Assembly (NCBI GenBank): GCA_036489565.1
Contig: DASXFN010000060.1
Span: 50,948-114,947, forward strand
DNA from: JAICKN01 sp036489565
Lineage (GTDB): Bacteria; Acidobacteriota; Terriglobia; Terriglobales; Acidobacteriaceae
DNA length: 64,000 bases
Reading direction: 5' to 3'
Part shown: piece after piece, positions 51,607-60,346 of the stretch
Position numbering within the stretch: position 1 is the first letter of the stretch
Layout: the number at the start of each line of letters is the position of its first letter
Program-made: the position numbers and the translations under genes
The notes under the pieces: model-generated
Database searches by the model: none
Told to the model about the DNA's origin: nothing
The model's input: only the letters and a program-made list of their open reading frames with translations

Positions 51607-51813
51607 CCGAAAAAAATGCGCGATTGGGTAGCGCCGGGCGAGCCTACCCTGAGCCGAAGACGAAGGGACCCGGCGACACCCAATTCGATTAGACTCTCCC
51701 CCGATTGCTGATATGCCATTATTTAGCAGCGTAACTTTCCACTTGCCAGACGGTACCGCTCTGGTTACTATGCAGCCATCCTCCGGAAATCCGGAGCGTG
51801 TGCTTTCCCACCC

Positions 51814-52164
51814 ATGAACATCGGCATAACCATTAAGAATTACAGGTTGCAGAAGGGCATGTCGCAGGGCGACATTGAAAAACGCACAGGGCTGCTTCGC
51901 TGCTATCTCTCGCGGGTCGAGAATGGGCATACGGTGCCTTCGCTCGACACGCTCGCCAAGATCGCCGGTGCCATGGAGCTTCCGCTTTCGCAGTTCTTTT
52001 CCGAGTCGGGACACAGCAACGGCAACAAAGGCCTGCCGCAGCTTTCCGATGATGAAGTCCGCTTTTTAAGCCAGATCCGCCGCTACGCCACCACTTTGAA
52101 CGAAAGTGACCGCAAGCTGGTGCTCGCCATGGTGAAAAAAATGGCGGCCAACGGCGGCAAGTAG
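51814..52164 (+). CDS. XRE-family transcriptional regulator
   Basis: The protein has 116 residues. The HTH_3 domain fills residues 1-65: IGITIKNYRLQKGMSQGDIEKRTGLLRCYLSRVENGHTVPS and LDTLAKIAGAMELPLSQFF. The C-terminal part is helical (DEVRFLSQIRRYATTLNESDRKL) and probably dimerises. Acidobacterial genomes carry many near-identical copies of such regulators. The target is unknown. Confidence 0.8.
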   Translation: MNIGITIKNYRLQKGMSQGDIEKRTGLLRCYLSRVENGHTVPSLDTLAKIAGAMELPLSQFFSESGHSNGNKGLPQLSDDEVRFLSQIRRYATTLNESDRKLVLAMVKKMAANGGK

Positions 52165-52323
52165 TTGCTTCTCAAGCAATTCGTCTTAGCTTCTTCTTTA
52201 CAAATCTGAAACTGCTGAGTGCTGACTGCTGCTCTTAGGTACTTTCGTACCACCCCTTTCGTGGCCCACCGATACCTCGCTCCCTGCCCGAAGAGTCCAT
52301 AAACTATTGGCAGAGAGAACTCT

Positions 52324-52953
52324 GTGACCGTTGACGAAGAACTGACATTTCTCGACTCGCAACTGCGCCGATTAAAAATCGAGTACGAGATTTATTTCAG
52401 CAATCCGACGAAAAGACCGCCCGGGGACGTCGAATGGAAGGTCACAAATCTCATCCGCAAATTTTCTGAAGGCGGCCGCCTGAACTTCGCGCAAAGGTTC
52501 CGCTATAACGAAATGGCGCAGCGCTATGCCATGTACAGCGATTTATGGCGCAAAAAGAACCGCATCCGTGAAGAAGGCTATCGCCGTCCACAGGATGCCC
52601 TGCTCTCCGTCCAAGGCGTACGCACCGAAGAGCACGTGCCGCAACATCATCCGGTGTATGGAATCGGAGCGGCCGGCGGCGCCGCGGCGGGGGCAGCTCC
52701 CGCGGAAGAACCGCTAAGAATTGAATGTTCAGATGTAGCCACGGAGAAAGACCGCGTAGAAAAGCTCTATAAGGCTTTGGCGGAAGCGAAACAGAAGGCC
52801 GGAGAACCCGTCTCCGGCAATTTCGAGAGCTTCAGCTCCTTCGTCCAGAAAAAGACCTCGCAAATCCGTAAACAGTATGGCTGCCATAGCGTGGAATACA
52901 CCGTCGAAGTACTGGACGGGCAGGTCAAGCTCAAGGCCAAAGCCAAGATTTAG
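52324..52953 (+). CDS. MXAN_5187 C-terminal-like protein
   Basis: The protein has 209 residues from a GTG. The N-terminal half (ELTFLDSQLRRLKIEYEIYFSNPTKRPPGDVEWKV and RLNFAQRFRYNEMAQRYAMYSDLWRKK) matches the pattern of the MXAN_5187 C-terminal domain, known from myxobacteria and acidobacteria. A low-complexity Ala/Gly linker precedes a helical C-terminal part (VEKLYKALAEAKQKAG, FVQKKTSQIRKQYGC). The function is not known. Related proteins often carry a separate regulatory domain, which is absent here. Confidence 0.6.
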   Translation: MTVDEELTFLDSQLRRLKIEYEIYFSNPTKRPPGDVEWKVTNLIRKFSEGGRLNFAQRFRYNEMAQRYAMYSDLWRKKNRIREEGYRRPQDALLSVQGVRTEEHVPQHHPVYGIGAAGGAAAGAAPAEEPLRIECSDVATEKDRVEKLYKALAEAKQKAGEPVSGNFESFSSFVQKKTSQIRKQYGCHSVEYTVEVLDGQVKLKAKAKI

Positions 52954-52998
52954 TTCCGCACAAAATTTCAGATAGTGGTGCAGTTTGCATGGAAGCAG

Positions 52999-53130
52999 TT
53001 CGTATCAGGATATGGCTTTGGCCATATCGCTGCAGCACAAAAAATTTGACGGGCTTCAGCCCCTCAGCGCCTGAAAGCGGTATCGGACATGCTTCATGCG
53101 GCAGGCCTGAAGGTGCTGCCCTGATACGAA
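52999..53130. repeat. Inverted repeat between MXAN_5187-like gene and purH
   Basis: TTCGTATCAGG (52999-53009) and CCTGATACGAA (53120-53130) are perfect inverted arms. Between them GGGCTTCAGCCCCTCAGCGCC and CAGGCCTGAAGG form smaller stems. This is a third dispersed palindromic family of the window. Confidence 0.55.
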
Positions 53131-53243
53131 TCATTTTCGCTACCTGCACCGTGACCAATTTCATTGGGGCTCTCCTTCCTGCATTCTCCTGTTAGAATTT
53201 CTAGCTGCACCTTCCGCAGCGAATTCCAGTTCTGAGGCCTTGC

Positions 53244-54806
53244 ATGTCCCAAGCGAAAGTCCAACGCGCCATTCTTAGTGTCACTGATAAAACCGGGTTA
53301 GTGGAATTCGCCAAGAAATTGGCGGCGCTGGGCGTGGAACTGGTTTCCACCGGAGGCACGGCAAAGCTGCTTCGCGACTCCGGCATTCAGGTGAAAGACA
53401 TTTCGGACCTCACCGGCTTTCCCGAAATGCTCGATGGACGCGTCAAGACGCTGCATCCCAAAGTGCACGGCGGAATCCTGCACCGGCGCGATCTGCCTGC
53501 TCATCGTGAAGCGGTCGCCGCGCACGGCATCCAGCCAATTGACATGGTCGTTGTAAATTTATATGCCTTCGAGAAGACGGCGGCCAAGCCCGGCGTGCAC
53601 TTTGAAGAGTTGATCGAAAACATTGATATTGGCGGGCCTTCCATGATTCGCTCGGCGGCGAAAAACTTTCATGATGTTGCCATTGTGACCTCGCCCGGCG
53701 ACTACGAAGCGATCGCGAAAGAGCTGGCGGAAAATTCCGGGCAACTTTCGCATCGAACAAAGTGGCGTTTAGCGCAAAAAGCTTTTGCCACGACTGCCGC
53801 ATACGATTCCGCGATTGCTTCGACTCTCGAGCGTGTTACCGCTGACGAGCCTTTGCAGTTGCAAACCTCCGGCGATTTTCCGCCAAGCCTCCGGCTCTCT
53901 TTCAACAAAATCATGGACTTGCGCTACGGAGAAAATCCCCATCAGAAAGCAGCCATGTATTCGGATGGCTCAGGGACCGGCGTAGCCAATGGCCGGCAGC
54001 TTCAGGGCAAAGAACTTTCCTACAACAACATCGTGGATTTGCAGGCGGCGTGGGATTTAGCGCAGGAATTTGAAGAACCGGTCTGCGCGATCATCAAACA
54101 CACAAACCCTTGCGGCACGGCAACTGGAAAAACGCTGGTTGAGGCCTACCAGAAAGCGTTGCAGGTGGATCCGGTTTCAGCTTTCGGAGGCGTAATCGGA
54201 GTGAACCGTACCATTGACGCGGCAACCGCCGAAGAAATGGCCAAGCATTTTCTGGAAGTCATTGCGGCCCCGGGGTTTGATGAAGCTGCCCGGGCGAAAT
54301 TCGCGGCCAAGAAGAACTTGCGTCTGGTTGAGATCAAGAACGTTCCGCAAAAATGGGTGCTGAAGAATGTATCCGGAGGAATTCTTGTTCAGGACAACGA
54401 TATTCGTCCCTTGGCCGAAAGCGACCTGAGAATCGTCACCAAGCGCCAGCCCACGCCGGAAGAAAAACGCGCGCTCCTGTTTGCCTGGAAGGTATGCAAG
54501 CATGTGAAGTCCAACGCAATTTTGTACGCTCGCGATGGGCAGACCGTCGGCGTCGGCGCAGGACAGATGAGCCGAGTGGATGCTGCTAAAATCGGCGCGA
54601 TGAAAGCAGTTCTTCCCTTAAAGGGTACCGTCGCGGCCTCCGACGCGTTCTTTCCCTTTCCGGATGGCGTGGAAGAAATAGCCCGCGTGGGCGCAACCGC
54701 AATTATCCAGCCCGGCGGTTCATTGCGCGATCAGGAGGTCATTGACGCTGCCGACCGCCTAGGTCTCGCCATGATTGCCACCGGGGTACGCCATTTCCGC
54801 CACTGA
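53244..54806 (+). CDS. purH: Bifunctional AICAR formyltransferase/IMP cyclohydrolase
   Basis: The protein has 520 residues. The N-terminal MGS-like IMP cyclohydrolase (VSTGGTAKLLRDSGI, TGFPEMLDGRVKTLHPKVHGGIL) is followed by the AICARFT domain (DLRYGENPHQKAAMY, IIKHTNPCGTATG, SAFGGVIGVNRTID, FPFPDGVEEIARVGATAIIQPGGS). It performs the last two steps of purine biosynthesis. It is a single-gene unit with a strong hairpin downstream. Confidence 0.95.
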   Translation: MSQAKVQRAILSVTDKTGLVEFAKKLAALGVELVSTGGTAKLLRDSGIQVKDISDLTGFPEMLDGRVKTLHPKVHGGILHRRDLPAHREAVAAHGIQPIDMVVVNLYAFEKTAAKPGVHFEELIENIDIGGPSMIRSAAKNFHDVAIVTSPGDYEAIAKELAENSGQLSHRTKWRLAQKAFATTAAYDSAIASTLERVTADEPLQLQTSGDFPPSLRLSFNKIMDLRYGENPHQKAAMYSDGSGTGVANGRQLQGKELSYNNIVDLQAAWDLAQEFEEPVCAIIKHTNPCGTATGKTLVEAYQKALQVDPVSAFGGVIGVNRTIDAATAEEMAKHFLEVIAAPGFDEAARAKFAAKKNLRLVEIKNVPQKWVLKNVSGGILVQDNDIRPLAESDLRIVTKRQPTPEEKRALLFAWKVCKHVKSNAILYARDGQTVGVGAGQMSRVDAAKIGAMKAVLPLKGTVAASDAFFPFPDGVEEIARVGATAIIQPGGSLRDQEVIDAADRLGLAMIATGVRHFRH

Positions 54807-54900
54807 GCAAGACAGTCAAACACGGACAAGTACGAAGCTGCGATATAAGAAACGCTAAGCCTCGCCTAATGTGTAGCGTAACGAGGCATCAGAGAACGGA

Positions 54901-54928
54901 GCATCATAAGTTCCTGAACTTCTGATGC
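54901..54928 (+). other. Hairpin downstream of purH
   Basis: GCATCA-T-AAGTTC (54901-54913) pairs with GAACTT-C-TGATGC (54916-54928) over a 2-base gap, giving 12 bp with one mismatch. No U-run follows (CCCCAAAC), so it is at most a weak or factor-assisted terminator. A further copy of GGCATCAGAG is 20 bp upstream. Confidence 0.45.
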
Positions 54929-55057
54929 CCCAAACGTCGCCTTCCCCGCAATGCTTTTCTGCATTTTCCCGCGCCATGACGGTACAATAACTAGAAGCAC
55001 CCGCTCGCAGCGTAAGAGCATCCAATCGCTATGGATACAGGGTCACAAGGGTTTTCA

Positions 55058-57124
55058 ATGAATCGTTTTCATCTTCATCTTGCATCAGTCTTGTTGCTGG
55101 CGGGTGCGGCATTCGCGCAAAAACCAGCCACTCAGCCTGTTCAGCCCACGCAACAGACTCCATCCGCCAAAGCCGACAAAGCAGCCGCTTACTATCATTT
55201 CGCCATGGCGCACATGTACGAAGAGCAAATGATGGAGTACGGCCGGAGTGACCTGGCGACAAAGGCAATTGAGGAATTTCGCGCGGCGGTCGAAGCCGAT
55301 CCTTCTTCCGAATATCTGACTTCGGGTCTGGCGGAGTTGTATGACAAGACAGGACGCAAACATGACGCGGTGCTCGAAGTACAAGACATCCTGAAGCGCG
55401 ATCCCAACAATTTGCAGGCGCATAAATTGCTGGGCAGCATTTATTTACGCTCGCTTGGGGAAGAGCAATCGAGTGAAGGTTCGCAGAACACGCTGCACGA
55501 CGCCATCGAGCAATACCAGGAAATCACTAAGCTGGAACCCAACAGCGTGGACGATCATTTACTGCTCGGGCGGTTATACCGGCTGAACAACGATTTGCAA
55601 AAAGCTGAGAACGAATTCAAGACAGCCGTAAAATTGGACCCCAATTCCGAAGAGGCCGTCACCACGCTTGCCTATCTGTACAACGTGGAAGGCGATTCCA
55701 CCCGCGCGGCGCAGGTGTTGATGTCCATTCCTGACGTTTCCCGTTCCGCGAAGCTCTACTCCATGCTGGGCAGCACCTACGAGCAGCAAAAGCAGTACAA
55801 AGAAGCCATCCATGCCTTCCGGCGCGCGATTGAACTGGACCGCGACAATCTGGATGCGATGCGCGGACTGGCTGAAAACTTGCAGAATGATGGTCAGGAC
55901 CAAGCCGCGCTCGATCAATACAAGATTATTGCCGCTTCAAATCCCGAGGACGCTCAGACTTACGCCCACATGGGCGAGATTTACCGCAAGCAAGGGAAAT
56001 ATGATTTAGCGCTGACTAATTTGGAAAAAGCGCAGTCCATGGTGCCGGACCTGGAAGAGGTTTCCTACGACATTGCAACCGTGTATGAAATCCAGGGACG
56101 TTATGACGATGCCGTCAAAATCCTTACCGGCCTGCTGCAAAAGAGCGATTCTTCCGATGGCAATTTAAGCCAGAGCGACAAGAACAACCGGGCCATTTTT
56201 CTGGAGCGGCTGGGCACGGTGTACCGCGATCAGAACAATGACCAATTGGCGCTGGCCACGTTCCGCAAAATGCTAGCGCTCGGTGACGAGAATGAGCAGC
56301 GCGGCTACCAGGAGATCATTGACACCTACCGCGGGGCGAAGCAGTGGCAGCAGGCCACCGACGCAGCGCACGAAGCAACCGAAAAGCTCCCTAAAGATCG
56401 CGGTCTGAAGATGGTTTATGCGGCGCAGTTGGCCGACATGGGCCAGCCGGACAAAGGACTTGAGGAAGTCAAGTCCTTGCTGAAGGGCGATGCCAGCGAC
56501 CGCGAAATTTATATTTCACTGGCGCAGATGTACAGCCGCCTGAAGCGCTGGCCTGAGGCTGAACAAGCGCTCGATCAAGCGGAAAAGCTTTCCACCAAAG
56601 ACGACGACAAGCAGTATGTCGAATTTTTGCGCGGTTCCACCTATGAGCGGCAGAAGAAATACGAGAAGGCTGAAGATACTTTCCGCAAGATCCTGGTCGC
56701 CCATCCCGATGATGCGGCAACGTTGAATTACCTTGGCTATATGATGGCGGACCGCGGAGAGCAGCTGGATTCTGCTCTCGGTTACATCAAGAAGGCAGTT
56801 GATCTTGATCCGGCCAACAGCGCTTACCTGGATTCGCTGGGTTGGGCCTATTTCAAACTCGGAAAGTATGATCTTGCTGAGGCGAACCTGACCAAAGCCA
56901 CCCAGCACATGGGAGATGATCCCACTGTGCAGGAGCATTTGGGAGATCTTTACCAGAAGACCGGCCATCTGCGGCTGGCGGCAACGCACTGGGAGCGGGC
57001 GCTGGTGGAGTGGAACAAGACGGTGTCGGCGGAAGTGGACAGCGATGACGTCGTGAAGATCCAGAAGAAGCTGGAGACAGCGCGGGTAAAGCTGGCGAAA
57101 GAAGAGTCGGGCAGTAAACAGTAG
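55058..57124 (+). CDS. Exported TPR-repeat protein
   Basis: From MNRFHLHLAS the protein has 688 residues. The signal peptide ends AGAAFAQ; a Gln/Pro linker follows. At least twelve TPR units can be counted by their W/LG-Y-A-P spacing (for example AEFRAAVEADPSSEYLTSGLAELY, PDVEEVSYDIATVYEIQGRYDDAV-like, TLNYLGYMMADRGEQLDSALGYIKKAVDLDP). It is probably a periplasmic or outer-membrane scaffold. The C-terminal end is charged. A promoter-like TACAAT (54983-54988) lies 70 bp upstream. Confidence 0.8.
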   Translation: MNRFHLHLASVLLLAGAAFAQKPATQPVQPTQQTPSAKADKAAAYYHFAMAHMYEEQMMEYGRSDLATKAIEEFRAAVEADPSSEYLTSGLAELYDKTGRKHDAVLEVQDILKRDPNNLQAHKLLGSIYLRSLGEEQSSEGSQNTLHDAIEQYQEITKLEPNSVDDHLLLGRLYRLNNDLQKAENEFKTAVKLDPNSEEAVTTLAYLYNVEGDSTRAAQVLMSIPDVSRSAKLYSMLGSTYEQQKQYKEAIHAFRRAIELDRDNLDAMRGLAENLQNDGQDQAALDQYKIIAASNPEDAQTYAHMGEIYRKQGKYDLALTNLEKAQSMVPDLEEVSYDIATVYEIQGRYDDAVKILTGLLQKSDSSDGNLSQSDKNNRAIFLERLGTVYRDQNNDQLALATFRKMLALGDENEQRGYQEIIDTYRGAKQWQQATDAAHEATEKLPKDRGLKMVYAAQLADMGQPDKGLEEVKSLLKGDASDREIYISLAQMYSRLKRWPEAEQALDQAEKLSTKDDDKQYVEFLRGSTYERQKKYEKAEDTFRKILVAHPDDAATLNYLGYMMADRGEQLDSALGYIKKAVDLDPANSAYLDSLGWAYFKLGKYDLAEANLTKATQHMGDDPTVQEHLGDLYQKTGHLRLAATHWERALVEWNKTVSAEVDSDDVVKIQKKLETARVKLAKEESGSKQ

Positions 57125-57611
57125 AAGAAAGCGCGGGGCCGCCGGATCGAAGATCCGGCTACATTGAGTTGTGGTGCTTCACAGGATGCTAGCTAGCTGG
57201 TTCGAGTAAAAGTTTGATCGCACAGCAACAGGCTCATCGAGTCTGCTAATTAACGCGCCGCCTCCAATAATGTCATATGTGGTCGACTAGTCGACGAGGA
57301 AATCGTTGTGGTTGCCAGGCAAAGTACGACGCCGCTCGATTGGGATGACGCGAGTGTCGTCGTCGTAGAGTCGACTGTGCTTCATGCCGAGTGGCCGAAG
57401 ATGGTTTCAGCCGCAAACTGAGCGAACGATTTTTAGTTGCCTGCTCGATCACGACTCCAAGCAGGAAATAATTCGAATTGCTGTATATCCTTCATCTCTC
57501 CGGACAAACGTTTCGCCCTCTCGCTATTGATATACTTCCGACGGTCACGGTACAAGCCCTAATGGTTAGATACCACAAAATTCGAAGCATTCGTATTTTC
57601 GGAGAGTATCT
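57125..57611. other. 487-bp intergenic region with serine-hydrolase relic
   Basis: The region begins with a perfect hairpin after the TPR gene (GCCGGATC 57141-57148, loop GAA, GATCCGGC 57152-57159). Most of the rest is the minus-strand remnant described separately. A 14-bp perfect palindrome (57282-57295) is inside it. The last ~70 bp should contain the promoter of the retropepsin-like gene. Confidence 0.45.
57220..57540 (-). pseudogene. Relic of a serine hydrolase (class C beta-lactamase family)
   Basis: Read on the minus strand from 57540 and shifting frames, the pieces line up with one family: RLSGEMKDI, then YSNSNYFLLGVVIEQAT (the YSN motif), then AQFAAETIFG, then PLGMKHSRLYDDDTRVIP, then YDIIGGGALISRLDEP. 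At least three frameshifts and a stop interrupt them. The N-terminal half with the SxxK serine is absent. It is a decayed, non-functional copy. Confidence 0.6.
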
Positions 57612-58859
57612 ATGCATTTTGGGCTAAGGCTTTCATCGTGTCATATTCTGTTGATCGGTTCCTTCCTGCTTATCGCTCCGGCAGGAGCTCTCGCTCAGGA
57701 TGCGTCTTTCTGCGGCTATCCAGATTGGTTCGCAGTTCAGCAGGCGCAAAATCAAGGCAAAATACTTTCGCCGCTCTGCAAGGGGGAGCTCGATGCCGGC
57801 GAAGACCACCGTGTTCTTGCGGAAGCAGAACTGAATGCAGTTATAAAGTCGGCTCCCCAGAGCACCGAGCCTTATCAGGCACATTCGGCTTTGTCGCACT
57901 TCTATCTACGGATCGGTCGTTTCCATGAAGCTGAAGCGCAGGTCAAAGCAATGCTTGCCTCCAGGCCGACTGCGCCGGACCTTGCAAACATCCGTTCGCT
58001 TTTTAAGCTGCTTGCCTCTCATCCCGACATGACCGTCGCAAGTGAGCACACAGCAAGTATTCCCAGTCAAACGATTGCGGGCAACATCTTCGCGCCGGTC
58101 ACTGTGAATGGCTCTCCGAGATCCTACATGCTGGATACGGGCATGGATCTGTCGTTCATGAGTAAGAAGGAGGCGGCTCGTTTGGGGCTGAAAGCGGAAT
58201 CATCGACTACCAGAATGAACGATATCAGCGGTATAGCAGGTGCGGAACTGCGGGTTGTGGTAGTCGATGATCTCGTCGTTGGTGCTACGCATATGAGGTA
58301 TGTTCCTTTTCTGGTTATCGCTGATGACAACGGCGCGTTTGTCGGACTTCCTCCGGATCAGCAGGGAGTTCTCGGCATTCAGGTACTTGTTGCTCTGGGC
58401 ACTCTCAGCTTTCAAGCCAACGAGACGTTGACGATATCGCATAATACGGCGCGCACGGTCACCACAGAACCGCTTCTATTTGTGGGCACATCGTCTCTCA
58501 CCCAAATCGTGTACCGGGGACGAACGCTTCCGGTCACCTTCGACATGGGGGCCACGCAGACTACGTTCAATCCGCCGTTTGCGAAACTTTTTCCAGAAGT
58601 AGTCAGGACGGGGACGAATCAGAACCACGATCTACGTGGTCTCTCTAAGAGCACCGTTCAGCCTTCAGTGTCGGTTCCACATCTAAGATTTCAGTTCGGA
58701 CGAAAGGTTGAACTAGATCCCGCAACCATCTTGTTGAACCAAACGACCGACTCAAGCGCCTGGTCCGCGGCAAACCTTGGATACGATGTAATGCACCAAG
58801 CAAGACCATTCATACTCGATTTCCGCAGAATGAGGATCGGTTTCACAGCTCGAAAATAA
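57612..58859 (+). CDS. Exported retropepsin-like aspartic protease
   Basis: The protein has 415 residues. The signal peptide ends GALAQD. A TPR-like segment (AHSALSHFYLRIGRFHEAEAQVKAML) is followed by two aspartic protease half-sites: YMLDTGMDLSF at about 173 and VTFDMGATQTTFN at about 310. The second has DMGA in place of DTGA. A pair of such lobes fits the gag-asp_proteas/Asp_protease_2 group, although classical retropepsins dimerise. By eye its base use is less GC-rich than the neighbours. Confidence 0.7.
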   Translation: MHFGLRLSSCHILLIGSFLLIAPAGALAQDASFCGYPDWFAVQQAQNQGKILSPLCKGELDAGEDHRVLAEAELNAVIKSAPQSTEPYQAHSALSHFYLRIGRFHEAEAQVKAMLASRPTAPDLANIRSLFKLLASHPDMTVASEHTASIPSQTIAGNIFAPVTVNGSPRSYMLDTGMDLSFMSKKEAARLGLKAESSTTRMNDISGIAGAELRVVVVDDLVVGATHMRYVPFLVIADDNGAFVGLPPDQQGVLGIQVLVALGTLSFQANETLTISHNTARTVTTEPLLFVGTSSLTQIVYRGRTLPVTFDMGATQTTFNPPFAKLFPEVVRTGTNQNHDLRGLSKSTVQPSVSVPHLRFQFGRKVELDPATILLNQTTDSSAWSAANLGYDVMHQARPFILDFRRMRIGFTARK

Positions 58860-58904
58860 GAAGTCCTCTACACAAAGTTTAGGCGAGACTGCTAGACTCA
58901 AAAC

Positions 58905-60017
58905 ATGCTGGCCGACTATGCGGTGAAGGTGGAACAATCCCGCGGAAGGCGGCATGCCGAGCCGCAACACCCTTATCGCAACGATTTTGAGCGGGACCGG
59001 GACCGCGTAATCCACGCCCGGGCCTTTCGGCGCCTGGAAGCGAAGACGCAAGTTTTCAGCCGCCGTTATTCCGACCATTTTCGTAACCGCCTGACGCATA
59101 CCCTGGAAGTCGCGCAAATCTCCCGCACCATTGCCGCGCAGTTGGGCTTGAACGTGGATTTAGTCGAGGCGCTGGCGCTGGTCCATGACATTGGGCATCC
59201 GCCGTTTGGCCATGCCGGAGAAACCGTGCTTAATGCCGTCATGCAGGGGCACGGATTCTTCTTTGACCACAACCTGCATGCGCTTCGCATTGTGGAAGAT
59301 TTTGAACTGCGCTATGCCGCATTCCGCGGACTGAACCTGACCTTCGAAGTGCGCGAAGGAATCATTAAACACTCCCACGACTATTCCGCTTTCGATCATC
59401 CGGAGCTTGCGGAATATCTGCTGGACAAAAGACCTCCACTGGAAGCGCAACTGATTGACTGGACCGATGAGATCGCCTACAGCATCGCCGACCTGGATGA
59501 TGGATATGAGGCGCATTTGCTGACGCTCGATTCGGTCAAACAGCAGGTGCCGCGATTTGCGGATTTCTATCGCGCTGCGGAAACAGCGTGGCCTGAGGCG
59601 ATAGAAAAACTCAAATTCAACGAGGCCCTGAAGCATTTGCTGAACGCCTTCGTGGGCGACCTGATCGAAAACACGAGGCGGCAGGTTCACAGCGCGGACA
59701 TTCACAGCGTAGAGCAGGTCCGTGATTTTCCGCGGCGGCTCGCGGGTTTTGGGGTTGAAACAGAAAAAGACCGGCGGGCGACCAAGGAATTCCTTTTCAA
59801 GAATCTCTATATGAATCCCGCATTGGAGCCGGAGAAAAATAATGCGGAACGGATCATAGGGGAATTGTTTGAGTTCTGGATGGAGCATCCCACAAAGTTA
59901 CCCTCTAGTTACCAGGAAAAGGTGGAGGAGGAGCCGCTTCCACGAATCATTTGTGACTACATCGCGGGAATGACGGACCACTATATTCACGAACAATATG
60001 AAAAATATTGCGCTTAG
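58905..60017 (+). CDS. dgt: Deoxyguanosinetriphosphate triphosphohydrolase-like protein
   Basis: The protein has 370 residues. The HD domain is clear: RNRLTHTLEVAQISRTIA (first His), LVHDIGHPPFGHAGE (His-Asp) and later FDHNLHALRIVEDFE and DEIAYSIADLDDGYEA (last Asp). The N-terminus has HPYRNDFERDRDRVIHARAFRRLEAKTQVF, typical of type 2 dGTPases. It hydrolyses dNTPs to nucleoside and triphosphate, controlling the pool or limiting phage growth. Confidence 0.9.
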   Translation: MLADYAVKVEQSRGRRHAEPQHPYRNDFERDRDRVIHARAFRRLEAKTQVFSRRYSDHFRNRLTHTLEVAQISRTIAAQLGLNVDLVEALALVHDIGHPPFGHAGETVLNAVMQGHGFFFDHNLHALRIVEDFELRYAAFRGLNLTFEVREGIIKHSHDYSAFDHPELAEYLLDKRPPLEAQLIDWTDEIAYSIADLDDGYEAHLLTLDSVKQQVPRFADFYRAAETAWPEAIEKLKFNEALKHLLNAFVGDLIENTRRQVHSADIHSVEQVRDFPRRLAGFGVETEKDRRATKEFLFKNLYMNPALEPEKNNAERIIGELFEFWMEHPTKLPSSYQEKVEEEPLPRIICDYIAGMTDHYIHEQYEKYCA

Positions 60018-60154
60018 CGGGCCTTTCCCTCAATTACAGGCAGTTTTTATATGTAATTCGCCAAAATTACCATTTGCCTAGCACTTTCGCGTCTGCCTTG
60101 CTCCCGGTTGGACTAGAATATGGTTGAAAAGCAAGAACTTAGCTTTTTTGAGGT

Positions 60155-60170
60155 TTGGCACGAGACTTGT
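60155..60170 (+). promoter_or_regulatory. Possible sigma-54 promoter of the OmpA-family gene
   Basis: TTGGCACG-AGAC-TTGT fits the -24/-12 consensus (TGGCACG, four bases, TTGC), with GG at 60157-60158, ten bases, then GT in place of GC. Start would be near 60181, giving a 166-base leader to the ATG at 60347. No better sigma-70 promoter was found close by. Confidence 0.4.
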
Positions 60171-60346
60171 TATACGAGAGTACGGGTGCCAGCATCAAAG
60201 GCACCGTGACTTTTGGGCCAGCGTTGCGTCAACGAGGGCCGCAAACACCAACACTTGTTAGTTTCACAAGACGCAAATCACGCAACACGCGCGTTAGGCG
60301 TGCTGGAGCGGAGCCTAAAAGCTCCCCCCATTTGGAGGAAGTCGAA

